Part shown: positions 18,503 to 27,973 of the stretch, one piece after another
Layout of the letters: every line of letters begins with the position of its first letter
How positions within the stretch are numbered: the stretch's first letter is position 1
Notes under the pieces: model-generated
Databases searched by the model: none
What the model saw: the letters and a program-made list of their open reading frames with translations, nothing else
What the model was told of the DNA's origin: nothing
Source of the DNA: Shinella sp. WSJ-2
GTDB lineage: Bacteria > Pseudomonadota > Alphaproteobacteria > Rhizobiales > Rhizobiaceae
Reading direction: 5' to 3'
DNA: 64,000 nucleotides
Assembly: GCF_003432075.1 (NCBI RefSeq)
Contig: NZ_QWBU01000009.1
Coordinates: 1 to 64,000 of the forward strand
Translations under genes and position numbers: made by a program

Positions 18503-19561
18503 TCAGCCGCTAATGACGGAAATGCCACGGGTCTTGAACGCCAATGTGACGTCGCTCGCGGCGGCATGAGCATGATCAACGTCGTGATCTATGACAAAGA
18601 GCGTGCCGACATCGGTCTCGACCTCATATTCGACATGACCGCCGAGATAGGCGGAGTGCAGGACGCGGCCCCTCAGGCCCTCTGCGCCGGCAGCGTCGAT
18701 CCGGATGGCACCGGGCCGCACGGCGAGTTTGGCAGGGCCCCGGCCCGCCTTGGCCTGCAGGCGATGCTCAAGAGTGCTGACACGCACCAAGACTTGGCCA
18801 CCTTCAGATTGGACCACCTCGCAGGGCAGCACATTCGCCTCCCCCATGAAGTCGGCAATGAAGGGCGAGGCCGGCGCTTCGTAGAGTTCGCGCGGTGCCC
18901 CCGACTGGGCGATCTCGCCATCCTTCATCACGATAATCCGGTCGGAGACGGCAAGCGCCTCGTCCTGATCATGGGTCACATAGACGGCTGTGAAGCCCAG
19001 ACGCTGCTGGAGGTCGCGGATTTCGGTTCGCACTCGGCGCCTCAAGCGTGCATCGAGGTTGGAGAGCGGCTCGTCGAGCAGCAGCACCTGCGGCTCGAGA
19101 ACCAATGCACGGGCGACGGCCACGCGCTGCTGCTGACCACCCGAAAGCTCGGCCGGAAGGCGATGCCCCATGCCGGCAAGGCCAACGAGTTTGAGGCCTT
19201 CCTCGGCCTTCTCACGCGCCTCCTTCTTGCCCAGTCCTGACGACTGAAGGCCGTAGGCGACGTTTTCGAGCGAGGTCATGTGTGGAAAGAGCGCATAGGA
19301 TTGGAAGACCATCGAGACGTCGCGTTCGTTGGCCGGCAGCATGGTGACATCCTTTCCGCCGATCAGGATCTTTCCGGAGGTCGGATGCTCAAGCCCCGCC
19401 AGCATGCGCAAAGTTGTCGTCTTGCCGCAGCCGGAGGGGCCAAGCAGGGTGACAAGCGTTCCCGGCTCGATCGTGAGTGAAAGATCATGGATGGCGGTGA
19501 AGGCGCCGAAGGTCTTGCGGACGTTCTGGAAGGTGACGGATCCGGCTTTGACGGTGATCAT
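18503..19561 (-). CDS. ABC transporter ATPase, AfuC/FbpC-like
   Basis: 352 residues. Walker A GPSGCGKTT, signature LSGGQQQRVAVARAL, Walker [17 protein letters not shown] and the switch H in YVTHDQDEA are present, with a C-terminal TOBE-like domain. Overlaps the upstream permease gene by 4 bp (ATGA), so the two are coupled. ATPases of this subgroup were long annotated as iron(III) or putrescine importers, but the Actinobacillus AfuABC system carries hexose phosphates, which fits the phosphatase next to it. Confidence 0.8.
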   Translation of the reverse strand: MITVKAGSVTFQNVRKTFGAFTAIHDLSLTIEPGTLVTLLGPSGCGKTTTLRMLAGLEHPTSGKILIGGKDVTMLPANERDVSMVFQSYALFPHMTSLENVAYGLQSSGLGKKEAREKAEEGLKLVGLAGMGHRLPAELSGGQQQRVAVARALVLEPQVLLLDEPLSNLDARLRRRVRTEIRDLQQRLGFTAVYVTHDQDEALAVSDRIIVMKDGEIAQSGAPRELYEAPASPFIADFMGEANVLPCEVVQSEGGQVLVRVSTLEHRLQAKAGRGPAKLAVRPGAIRIDAAGAEGLRGRVLHSAYLGGHVEYEVETDVGTLFVIDHDVDHAHAAASDVTLAFKTRGISVISG

Positions 19562-21801
19562 GCGGTTTTCTCCTGACCGAGAGGAACGGGACTGTTGTTG
19601 CCGAGACCGGCAATGCGGTTTTCGCGACGCAGCTTGCGTTCGCCGACGAGGAGTTGGAAACCACCGATGACGGTGATCATCACGACGATCAGCATCGAGG
19701 AATAGGCAATCGCCACGCCGTATTCGCCATTTTCAACCAGGCCGACGATGTAAGAGGTAGCCATGTTGTGTTCGGCACTGACGAGGAAGATGACCGCACT
19801 GATCGAGGTGATGGCTCGCACGAAGGAGTAGACGAGCGCGGCGGTGATCGCCGGGCGCAAAAGCGGCAGGATGATCTTGCGCACCGTGCGGAAGCTGTCG
19901 GCTCGAAGCGTGAGAGAGGCTTCATCCAGGCTCTTGTCGAGCTGGCTCATCGCCGCGATCCCGCCGCGTACGCCGACCGGCATGTTGCGGAAGACGAAGC
20001 AGGCAATCAGGATCAGCGCCGAGCCGGTCATTTCGAGCGGCGGCAGGTTGAAGGCCATGATGTAGCTGACGCCGATGACCGTGCCCGGAATGGCAAAGCT
20101 CATCATCAGGGCGAACTCGAAGAGGTTCCGGCCGGCAAACTTCTGCCGGACGATGATGTAGGCGGTCAGAAGTCCGACGGCTGCGGTCAACGGCGCGGAG
20201 ATGAGCGAGATCTCCATGGTCGTCCAGAAGGAGTTCCAGGCAACACCCGTCCAGGCAATCGAGCCGTTCTGGATGCTGACGGAAAAGGCTCGGGCGTAAT
20301 GTTCGAGGGTCAGCGTATTGTCGAGGCCCCAAGTGGTCACGAAGCCTCCGACGAGGATCATGCCGTAGATGACGACGGTGAAGATTATCCAGGGGATAAC
20401 GAGAGCATGTACGCCAATCGATATGCCGCGCGGCAGGGCAATATGGGCGCCGCTGTCTCCCTTACCGGTGACGGTCGCGAAATTCTTCCCCGACAGCCAG
20501 AGGCGCTGGGCAAGAAAGGCCGACAGCGTGAAGAAGAGGAGGACGAGCGCGAGCACGGCAGCGCGCGACGGATCGTTCTGCGAGCCGACCACGGCGAAGA
20601 AGATTTCGGTCGAAAGCACGCCATTGCTGCCGCCGAGCACCAGCGGATTGCCGAAATCGGCCATGCTTTCGATGAAGCCGATCAGGAAGGCATTAGCGAG
20701 ACCCGGCTTCATGAGAGGCAGCGAGACGCGCCAGAAGGTGCGCCAGCGGTCGGCTCTCAGCGTCTGCGAAGCCTCCTCCATCGATGGGCTGACGCCCTCG
20801 ACGACACCGATCAGGACGAGAAACGATATCGGGGTGAAGGATAGGACCTGGGCGATCCAGATGCCTGTCAGGCCGTAAAGCCAGCGCCCAGGCTCAATGC
20901 CGAACAGACTGGACAGGGTCTCGGTAACTACACCAGCGCGACCGAACAGCAGCACGAGGGCAAGGCCAATGACAAAGGGCGGAGTGATGATCGGCAGGAC
21001 GGTGAGAAGCCGCAGCCCCTTCTTGAACGGAAAGCGCGTGCGGGTCGCCACAAGTGCGAAGGCAAGGCCCAGCAACGTGGAGGCGGACGCCGTCATGATG
21101 GCGAGCGTGAAGGTGCGCCAGGCGACGCCGCAGCGGCCCTCACCCACTAGGCAGCTCAGGCTCCAGATGCCCGGATCCTGCAGGTTGCGGATGAAGCCAT
21201 CCGGCTTGAAGGAACCGTCGAAATCCTGGACGGCCGCCACCAGCATGCTGCCGATCGGATAAAAAACGAAGACGAAGACGAGGAAGACAAGCAGCGAGAT
21301 CGACCCAACGACGAAGGCATCGCCCTTCATCACGCCGCGCTCCACGAGGCCGAAGGCGAACATGAGCACGAAGACGATCGCCATGGTGACGGCGCCAGCG
21401 CCCATGGAGGGTTGCCCATCGGATAGCGCTCCGAAAAGGGTTTCACTGATCCCCCAGGTCCAGCCGGAGAAGCCGACCGCAAGCCCCTGCAGGCAGAGAT
21501 AGACGAGGCCTGCCGCACCTGCTGCCGCAAAAAATGCACCACGGCGCATCGGGTCGGCGATGAAGCGCGCGACAGCACCAAGACCGAAGAAGAGGATGAC
21601 CCCGAACAGCCAGAGACGGCCGAAGGCCAAAAGCTGCAAGATCCCTGGGGCGGTCTCCTCGGCGAAAGGAAAGCTGCCGAGCCAGCTCAGGCCGAAAAAG
21701 CCGGCTTCTTGCCGATACCAGGGAAGCAATATGAAGGACGCGGCTCCAAATGCCAGCAACAGGTCCAGTCTGCGGTTGCCATGTCTCATGGTCGACCTCA
21801 T
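19558..21801 (-). CDS. Double-domain ABC permease, AfuB/FbpB-like
   Basis: 747 residues, long because it carries two permease domains in one chain. Each has its own ATPase-contact loop: EEASQTLRADRWRTFWRVSLPLMKP in the first half and DEASLTLRADSFRTVRKIILPLLRP in the second. Four extra membrane helices precede the first domain. One such chain replaces the usual pair of permease subunits. Start taken at 21801; ATG 21789 is an alternative and neither has a clear ribosome binding site. Confidence 0.8.
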   Translation of the reverse strand: MRSTMRHGNRRLDLLLAFGAASFILLPWYRQEAGFFGLSWLGSFPFAEETAPGILQLLAFGRLWLFGVILFFGLGAVARFIADPMRRGAFFAAAGAAGLVYLCLQGLAVGFSGWTWGISETLFGALSDGQPSMGAGAVTMAIVFVLMFAFGLVERGVMKGDAFVVGSISLLVFLVFVFVFYPIGSMLVAAVQDFDGSFKPDGFIRNLQDPGIWSLSCLVGEGRCGVAWRTFTLAIMTASASTLLGLAFALVATRTRFPFKKGLRLLTVLPIITPPFVIGLALVLLFGRAGVVTETLSSLFGIEPGRWLYGLTGIWIAQVLSFTPISFLVLIGVVEGVSPSMEEASQTLRADRWRTFWRVSLPLMKPGLANAFLIGFIESMADFGNPLVLGGSNGVLSTEIFFAVVGSQNDPSRAAVLALVLLFFTLSAFLAQRLWLSGKNFATVTGKGDSGAHIALPRGISIGVHALVIPWIIFTVVIYGMILVGGFVTTWGLDNTLTLEHYARAFSVSIQNGSIAWTGVAWNSFWTTMEISLISAPLTAAVGLLTAYIIVRQKFAGRNLFEFALMMSFAIPGTVIGVSYIMAFNLPPLEMTGSALILIACFVFRNMPVGVRGGIAAMSQLDKSLDEASLTLRADSFRTVRKIILPLLRPAITAALVYSFVRAITSISAVIFLVSAEHNMATSYIVGLVENGEYGVAIAYSSMLIVVMITVIGGFQLLVGERKLRRENRIAGLGNNSPVPLGQEKTA

Positions 21802-21865
21802 CAGTAGAAGCGGAAGAAGGAAGGGGGCCGGCGGTCCAGAAACCGCCGGCGGATAGGATCAGGCG

Positions 21866-22891
21866 TCAGTTGGCGACGGCACCGATTTCACGGTCCCAGC
21901 GCTCGAGCAGTACCTTGCGCTTTTCCGGATCACCATAGGTCTTGAAGTCGTAGTCGATGAGCTTAATGTCCTCGAAGCGCGGCGCTTCCTTGGGGATCTC
22001 CGCCGTCTTGTTCGAGGGAAGCTGGAAGGACTTGGCGTCCTTCATGCGCGACTGCACTTCAGGCTGCAGCGACCAGTCGTACCAGGTCTTGGCATTCTCC
22101 ATGTTGCGAGCGCCCTTGACGATCGACATGGAGCCGATCTCGTAGCCGGTGCCTTCGCAAGGTGCGATCGACTTGACCGGAAAGCCCTCGGCCGTCTGGG
22201 CCACCGCATCATGCATGAAGACGATACCGAGGCCGGTCTCACCGCGGGCAGCCGCCTTCACCGGCGCGGAGCCGGACTTGGTGTATTGCGAAATGTTGGC
22301 GTTGAGTGACTTCAGATATTCGAAGGCCTTGTCTTCGCCCATGATCTGCACGAGCGAGGCGAGCGCGGTATAGGCGGTTCCGGAGGAGTTCGGGTTAGCG
22401 ATCTGGATCTCGCCCTTCAGTTCCGGCGCCAGGAGGTCGGCCCAGCAAACCGGTTCTTTATATCCCTTCTGCTTGAATATCTCGGTGTTGTAACCCCAGC
22501 CGAGCGCGCCGGCATAGACGCCCACGGTCTTGAAGCCCGAGCTTTCGGCCTGGTTCTTTGCCCAATCCTGCAACTGGTCTAACATCGGCGACTTGTATTC
22601 TTCCGTCAGCCCTTCGGAAGCGGCCTGGAGATGAGGGTCGCCGGTGCCGGCCCACCAGAGGTCGGTCTTCGGATTGCGGGCTTCGGCGCGGATCTTGGCA
22701 TAGGCCTCACCGGAGGACATGCGGACCATGTTGACCTTGATGTCATGGGCCTTTTCGAAATCGCCCTTCATCTGTTCGCAGATGACGACATCGGCGGCGC
22801 AGATGAGGTTGAGCTCGCCGGCAGCCATGGCCGAACCGGCAGCCAGGCTCGTGCCGGCAAAGAGAAGGGTGGAAAGAAGTTTCAGTCGCAT
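21866..22891 (-). CDS. AfuA-like periplasmic binding protein 1
   Basis: 341 residues with AGGAGG before the ATG and a signal peptide ending SAMAAGE. Mature segments LNLICAADVVICEQMKGDFEK, VRMSSGEAYAKIRAE and CEGTGYEIGSMSIVKGARN place it with type-II binding proteins of the AfuA/Fbp group; no tyrosine pair typical of iron(III) binding is evident where FbpA has it. Upstream of the double permease and therefore its likely partner. Related along its length to the protein encoded at 23000. Confidence 0.75.
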   Translation of the reverse strand: MRLKLLSTLLFAGTSLAAGSAMAAGELNLICAADVVICEQMKGDFEKAHDIKVNMVRMSSGEAYAKIRAEARNPKTDLWWAGTGDPHLQAASEGLTEEYKSPMLDQLQDWAKNQAESSGFKTVGVYAGALGWGYNTEIFKQKGYKEPVCWADLLAPELKGEIQIANPNSSGTAYTALASLVQIMGEDKAFEYLKSLNANISQYTKSGSAPVKAAARGETGLGIVFMHDAVAQTAEGFPVKSIAPCEGTGYEIGSMSIVKGARNMENAKTWYDWSLQPEVQSRMKDAKSFQLPSNKTAEIPKEAPRFEDIKLIDYDFKTYGDPEKRKVLLERWDREIGAVAN

Positions 22892-22999
22892 GGGTATCCT
22901 CCTGTTGCTTGCGTCTGATGGAAGTCAAAGAAATGGGACAAGCCTTCGGCGGCGGTGCCGAGAGGGCACGGTTTCCGGGATCGTCCGGTTGGCGGAAAA

Positions 23000-24022
23000 T
23001 CAGTTGGTCGGGTTGATCTCGCGATCGAAGCGGCTCAAGAGCCGACTTCGCTGTTCGGGTGATCCGAAGGTGGCAAAATCATAGTCCACCATCTTGATCA
23101 TCGAGATGTCGGGAGCGGCGGGCGGCAGCACGGCCCGGGCATTGGACGGCACCTGGTTCTGGCCCGCGGCAGCGCCGGTCGCCTGCCCTTCTGGGCTCAG
23201 CGCAAAATCGACGAAGCGCCGCGCCTCTTCCAGATTGCGACTGCCTTTGACGATGCTGACCGCTCCGATTTCGTAGCCGGTGCCCTCGCAAGGCGCGACG
23301 ATCACGAGGGGAGCGCCCGCCTCCTTTTGCGTGACGGCATCATGCATGAAGGAGATGCCGATCGTGATCTCTCCCCTGCCCGCCGCCTTGACCGGCTCTG
23401 CACCGGCCTTTGTATATTCGGTGATGTTCTGGCCGAGTTCGCGCATATAGCCAAAAGCCTCGTCTTCGCCGAGCAACTGCACGAGCGTCACCAGCGTTGT
23501 GAAGGCGGTGCCTGACGAATGCGGGTTTCCAGACAGAATGTGGCCGCGATAGATCGGCTTGGCGAGATCCTTCCAGCAGTTGGGCGCCGGCAATCCTGCA
23601 GCCGCCAGAAGCTCACCGTTATAAGCGAATCCAAGTGCGCCGGCATAAAGGCCGACGGACGTGCCGCCGGACAAGGAAAAGAAGTTCCGAGCCCAGGGCA
23701 GAAGGTCTACTTCTTGCTGGGGACGATAGGGTTCAAGCAATCCTTCATAGGCTGCCTGCAGATGCGTGACTCCGGTGCCGCCCCACCAGACATCGACCGT
23801 CGACGCGTCTTGCTCAGCCCGCACACGGTCGAGAATTTCTCCGGTGCTCATCCGCGGCATGTTGATGGCAAGCCCGGTCTTCGCCTCGTAGGTCTTTTCC
23901 ATGACGGCGCACCAGACCTCGTCGACACCGCACAGAATGTTGAGCGTGTCTGCTGCCCGCGAACTCGTAGCCGTGGCAAGGGTCACAAGCACCCCTGCGC
24001 CGATGACGGTCAATAACTTCAC
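23000..24022 (-). CDS. AfuA-like periplasmic binding protein 2
   Basis: 340 residues from a GTG with AGGGAGG at good spacing; signal peptide ends SSRAADT. Aligns with binding protein 1 throughout (PRMSTGEILDRVRAEQ, WWGGTGVTHLQAAYEG, CEGTGYEIGAVSIVKGSRN). It is divergent from the response regulator gene across 215 bp. In Salmonella PgtC and staphylococcal HptA, a binding protein of this kind senses the phosphorylated substrate for a two-component system. By analogy this copy may be a sensor rather than a transporter subunit. Confidence 0.75.
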   Translation of the reverse strand: MKLLTVIGAGVLVTLATATSSRAADTLNILCGVDEVWCAVMEKTYEAKTGLAINMPRMSTGEILDRVRAEQDASTVDVWWGGTGVTHLQAAYEGLLEPYRPQQEVDLLPWARNFFSLSGGTSVGLYAGALGFAYNGELLAAAGLPAPNCWKDLAKPIYRGHILSGNPHSSGTAFTTLVTLVQLLGEDEAFGYMRELGQNITEYTKAGAEPVKAAGRGEITIGISFMHDAVTQKEAGAPLVIVAPCEGTGYEIGAVSIVKGSRNLEEARRFVDFALSPEGQATGAAAGQNQVPSNARAVLPPAAPDISMIKMVDYDFATFGSPEQRSRLLSRFDREINPTN

Positions 24023-24237
24023 GTCGTCCTCCCTTGGAACCTCCCCGTTCCAATGACCGAAGCATGTCTATATCGGTTCCGGCTGGCAACCCGGAGAATG
24101 GTTACCGATCTTTCAACAGGGCCGCCTCCATGCGTTTCAGGGATTTCAAATATTACAATTGTGACGTCCAGCGATAACCAGCAAATCTTTGGCGTTTTCT
24201 CCCTGCCCGGTTATGATGCTGATGGGAGGACTGCAAC

Positions 24238-24978
24238 GTGTTGAACCAAAAGGTGAAAATTCTGATCGTCGAAGACGATCCGGATATGGCGGAGCTTATC
24301 TGTGATCTGGTGGAGGCAGAGGGTTGGATACCCGTGACGGCGCCCTCCGCCGAGGCAGCGCAAGATCGATTGCTGCACGAGACGGTTCAACTGGTTCTGG
24401 TCGACCACAATCTGCCGGGCCTCTCCGGCCGAGCCTTTGCGCAGCGTTTGAGGGCGCAGACCGATGTCGGCATTGTCATGGTGACGGCAGCGGGAAGCGC
24501 GACGGATCGGGTGCTGGGGCTGGAGACGGCTGCGGACGACTACGTGGTCAAACCGTTCGAACCCAACGAACTCACCGCCCGGATCAAGGCGGTTCTCCGT
24601 CGTACCCATCCCCAGCTACGCCACGAGAGGGAGAGTGAGCGTGAACAGCCGTCAACGGCGCTCAGGCTCGGCGAATGGGCCGTGGATCTCGGTCAACGCC
24701 GCGCCGTTTGCCTCGCCGATCCGACGAAGACGCTGACGTCCGCCGAATTCGCCTTGCTGGAGATCCTCGCCGAGACCCCGAATACGCCTGTCAGCCGCGC
24801 GCAGATCCTCGACCGCATGGGGGCCGACTCTGATCGTTTCGTGGATCGAAACGTCGATGTTCTGGTCCTGCGGCTCAGGCGTAAGATCGAGCGCAACCCC
24901 GACCTGCCCCGCCATATCCAAACGCGACGCGGCAAGGGTTATGTGCTGCACACCGATGAAGCCGGATTATCACCTTGA
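24238..24978 (+). CDS. OmpR/PhoB-type response regulator
   Basis: 246 residues. Receiver domain residues 1-125: acidic pair in VEDDPD, phospho-acceptor D in LVLVDHNLPG, T in VMVTAAG and K in VVKPFEP. Winged-helix domain about 145-240 (LTSAEFALLEILAETPNTPVSRAQILDRM ... VLRLRRKIERNPDLPRHIQTRRGKGYVL). Coupled to the kinase by a 4-bp overlap (TTGA). Divergent from binding protein 2 and the transporter operon, the natural targets. Confidence 0.85.
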   Translation: MLNQKVKILIVEDDPDMAELICDLVEAEGWIPVTAPSAEAAQDRLLHETVQLVLVDHNLPGLSGRAFAQRLRAQTDVGIVMVTAAGSATDRVLGLETAADDYVVKPFEPNELTARIKAVLRRTHPQLRHERESEREQPSTALRLGEWAVDLGQRRAVCLADPTKTLTSAEFALLEILAETPNTPVSRAQILDRMGADSDRFVDRNVDVLVLRLRRKIERNPDLPRHIQTRRGKGYVLHTDEAGLSP

Positions 24979-27125
24979 TCAACCGCGCCTTCCTCTCCTC
25001 CATCGCCTTTCGATTGCCCTTCGCAATCGCCTTCATCTGCGTCTCGGTTGTCATACTTTCGACCGTCGCCATCTACGGCCTGCAGAGGGCGCGCAGTGAA
25101 ATGTCGGCCTACAGCGTGCAGGCCTTTTCAAGCCTCGCCAAGGCCTCGCTGGTATCTAGGCAAGTTTCCGACCTTGTTTCGAGCGCGCCATTCCTGATGA
25201 ATGCCACTTCTCCCTATCGTGTTTCGAGCGAAAGCCGCGCCGTGGTCGCGCAGGTAGAGACACTTCTGGAGACCATGGCACCGGATAAGTCCGGCGCTGC
25301 CATACCGGGCACCGGCGCGCACCGGATCATTGAACTGCTCGAGAGCATCGAGGCCCAGACACTGGCACTTGCGGCAAATGCAGATGCCGCACAGGTACAC
25401 AAGGCCGAAGCGGCCGTCGCACTCGGAGAGATCGCGACCGCTCGCGCCATTCAGGATCAGGAGCTACGGCAGCGTCTGAACGACATCGCACAATCAGCCT
25501 CCACCTCGGACAGTCTTTTCCAGCTTGGCGAACTTCAACGACGTTTCGTCGCCGAGACGACCGTCCGAATGCTGGTACCAGGCCCCAACTTGAGGGTCTC
25601 GCCTGAGCAACTGGAACCCTACCGTCGGATCTTTGAGGCACAGACCCGTTACCTGCTGGAGATGTTCACCATCCGCGCATCGGTCTCACGGCTGCACACA
25701 GTCTCGCGCGACCTTTCGCATGCAACCGAAACCCAGAGCGCATTCGTTGCCAGCGCGCTGAACAAGAATCTCGAAGCCACCTCAAGCGCATTGCGCCAAC
25801 TGCTTGTCATGATCGTGCTCGCATCCTTCGCGGTCGTTATCCTCGCTATTCTCTCAATTCGCTCAGTTATGCGCGTTTCACACGGAATAGGTGACCTCTC
25901 GCGCGGCATGAATGCGCTGGCTCGCGGAGAGGAAAATGTCGGGCCGCCCGTTTATGCTGGGACTGAAACGGAGCTGATCCGCTTGCTTGACGCCTTTCGC
26001 GCTTTCAAGGAGAGCGTCGATCGCGTGTCCCGTCTGAGACGCACGGCAGAAGCGGCTGCTCGGACGATCCGATCCACTTTCCGGACAATGAATGAAGGCA
26101 TCGCCCTCTTCGATCCGACAGGTAGGCCGATCACCATGAACCGCCGCATCATCGAACTGATGCGGCAAACGGGATCCTCGCGAAAAATGTCGCTGAGACG
26201 GTTCGTTGGAACGGTCCCGGAGATCGATCCCCTTCTTATGCCCACCGAAAATGAGAGCGGATCGCTTGTCGAGCGTCAGATGCTGCGGCACCGGTTTGCT
26301 GACGACCAGGTGGTGGAGATTTCTGCATCAAGGCAACCTGACGGCGGCGTGGTGCTGCTCGCCCGCGACGTGACGGCCATGGATCGCCAGGAGATCGAGG
26401 CGGCCCGCGCCCAGCGCCTGGATGTGGTCATGCGCATGACGCATCAGGTAAGCCACGAGGTTGGCAACATGATCGGGATCATCACCGGTAGTCTTGGCCT
26501 ACTGGAGCGCGAACCAGAGTTCACCGAACGGCAGAAGCGGCACCTCGGGCGCATACGAAAGGCCGCTGAACGAGGGCGCGCACTCGCCTCCAGCATGTTA
26601 TCCGTCGGTAGCCAGCAGCAGATACGGCCAGCCTCGATAGACATCGCCACGATCCTTCAAGGGATGGCCGATGTTCTGGAAATGGCAATTGGCGCCCGCA
26701 ATCGTCTGGAGCTGGAGCTCGCCACCAATCTGCCAACCGTTAGCCTTGATCCTGCGCTGCTCGAGCAATCCATTCTGAATCTTTGCCTCAACGCGTCGGC
26801 CGCCATGCCGGATGGCGGAACAGTCCGAATTGAAGCGCGCGGGGAGGCAAACACGGTCACCATCGCAGTCATCGACGAAGGTGTCGGCATGTCGCCCGAA
26901 GTTCTCGACCAAGCGATGGAACCCTACTTCACTACGAGGTCGAAAACCGGAGGATCAGGCCTCGGGCTCGCCATGGTCTATGGGTTCGTCCGCCAGTCTG
27001 GTGGTGAAGTTAGGATTACCTCTCGCTTAGGCGAAGGCACACGCGTGGAGCTTTGTTTCCTTCCGTCGAAGTCGGATGCGACGTCGTGGCAGGCTGAACA
27101 CGAGCGGGTCCGAGCTCACCATTGA
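24975..27125 (+). CDS. Membrane sensor histidine kinase
   Basis: 716 residues from a TTG overlapping the response regulator stop. One helix near residues 11-33, a sensor region of about 240 residues, a second helix (LLVMIVLASFAVVILAILSI), a HAMP-like region, a PAS-like segment (ALFDPTGRPITMNRRIIELM), then DHp with the phospho-acceptor H in THQVSHEVGNMIGIITGS and a HATPase domain (NLCLNASAAMPDGG, DEGVGMSPEV, SGLGLAMVYGFV). The large periplasmic domain leaves room for contact with a binding protein such as that at 23000. Signal inferred, not shown: a phosphorylated sugar. Confidence 0.85.
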   Translation: MINRAFLSSIAFRLPFAIAFICVSVVILSTVAIYGLQRARSEMSAYSVQAFSSLAKASLVSRQVSDLVSSAPFLMNATSPYRVSSESRAVVAQVETLLETMAPDKSGAAIPGTGAHRIIELLESIEAQTLALAANADAAQVHKAEAAVALGEIATARAIQDQELRQRLNDIAQSASTSDSLFQLGELQRRFVAETTVRMLVPGPNLRVSPEQLEPYRRIFEAQTRYLLEMFTIRASVSRLHTVSRDLSHATETQSAFVASALNKNLEATSSALRQLLVMIVLASFAVVILAILSIRSVMRVSHGIGDLSRGMNALARGEENVGPPVYAGTETELIRLLDAFRAFKESVDRVSRLRRTAEAAARTIRSTFRTMNEGIALFDPTGRPITMNRRIIELMRQTGSSRKMSLRRFVGTVPEIDPLLMPTENESGSLVERQMLRHRFADDQVVEISASRQPDGGVVLLARDVTAMDRQEIEAARAQRLDVVMRMTHQVSHEVGNMIGIITGSLGLLEREPEFTERQKRHLGRIRKAAERGRALASSMLSVGSQQQIRPASIDIATILQGMADVLEMAIGARNRLELELATNLPTVSLDPALLEQSILNLCLNASAAMPDGGTVRIEARGEANTVTIAVIDEGVGMSPEVLDQAMEPYFTTRSKTGGSGLGLAMVYGFVRQSGGEVRITSRLGEGTRVELCFLPSKSDATSWQAEHERVRAHH

Positions 27126-27180
27126 AGGCCTCTAGCCCTCACCATTCAACCGAGCATCACAGGAACATGGATAACCGAAA

Positions 27181-27486
27181 GCGGAAATAATTGCCGCTCT
27201 CGCCATGTTGACGTCGGCCCAAAGCCAGGGCACAAAGATGGCATCCACGGTCGCTCACGGCAGGAAAACACAGGGAAAATCAAAGGCCGCTTACTTAAGC
27301 CTTTGAAATCATGTGAGAATCCAGGTTCTCCAGGCAAGCTATTTTAGGCCGGCTTTCTGCTGAAAATCAGCGACTGTTTCTCACAGAAAAAAGCGGCACC
27401 TTCTCAACAACTTGAGCATTCGTGGCTGGTGTTCTTGAGGCCATCCGTCGTGCTAAAACGGGGTCTCGCAAAATGGCTGGGGACCC
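27181..27486 (+). repeat. 305-bp dispersed repeat, copy D (full length)
   Basis: 306 bp from GCGGAAATAATTGCCGCT to TGGCTGGGGACCC, 55 bp after the kinase stop. Best match to copy C. The GCTGA/TCAGC hairpin near 27360 and the GAGAA/TTCTC hairpin near 27315 are both kept. The stretch 27487-27700 that follows shows no gene. Confidence 0.9.
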
Positions 27487-27707
27487 TCTAGCGATGACCG
27501 CAACGGAGGCCAGTGGTTAGATCAAAAACACAGCACGGGGCCAAGAAGCTACGCAAACCTGTAACCGGATGCTGCCGAAGCGCTTGGCGGCGTTGTATCT
27601 AGACAGGCTTACGCGTCTTCCCAATGCGGCTCTATGAGGTTGCGCCACGACGCGCTGGAGCCTACTCACCTGCGGGCTCCAAAGGCCCCAAACAACCACT
27701 ATTTCGG

Positions 27708-27945
27708 TTAGCAGGATTTCATCGATAAGTTTGTGCTCGGCATAATATGATCCAGGATCGGACAAACATATGGCTCATTTTGCATGGCGGTTTGCCACTC
27801 GTCCTTCGCTTTAGCTAAAAGGTCTGGTGAGGTCGCCAGATCCAAACCAGTCGAAGCGAGAGCTTTTGCTGCGTGCACCATTGCTTTATGAGCGGCCGGA
27901 TTTCTTCCCTGCGCTACCACCTGCCACGTATGCTGTCGATTCCTT
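27708..27945 (-). pseudogene. C-terminal remnant of an M20 peptidase (AbgB-like)
   Basis: On the minus strand one frame reads HTWQVVAQGRNPAAHKAMVH, continues AAKALASTGLDLATSPDLLAKAKDEW and ends near PYVCPI. This is the C-terminus of AbgB-type M20D amidohydrolases (GHSWQ..AQGKS..HKGM...LAKAKAEF). An in-frame TGA just upstream ends the match, and the metal-binding first two thirds are absent, so the gene is dead. Confidence 0.6.
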
Positions 27946-27973
27946 CAGCTCGGTTACTGAAGCCCGCTTCTCG

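Noticed and set aside
19654-20844. Long open frame opposite the double permease
   Set aside because: Low-complexity, charged product rich in D, E, R and G; mirror image of membrane-helix codons.
27181-27300. Short peptide frame shared by several repeat copies (LTSAQSQGTK...STVAR)
   Set aside because: The frame is kept in some copies but breaks in copy E, starts vary, and no ribosome binding site is present; conservation is explained by DNA similarity.
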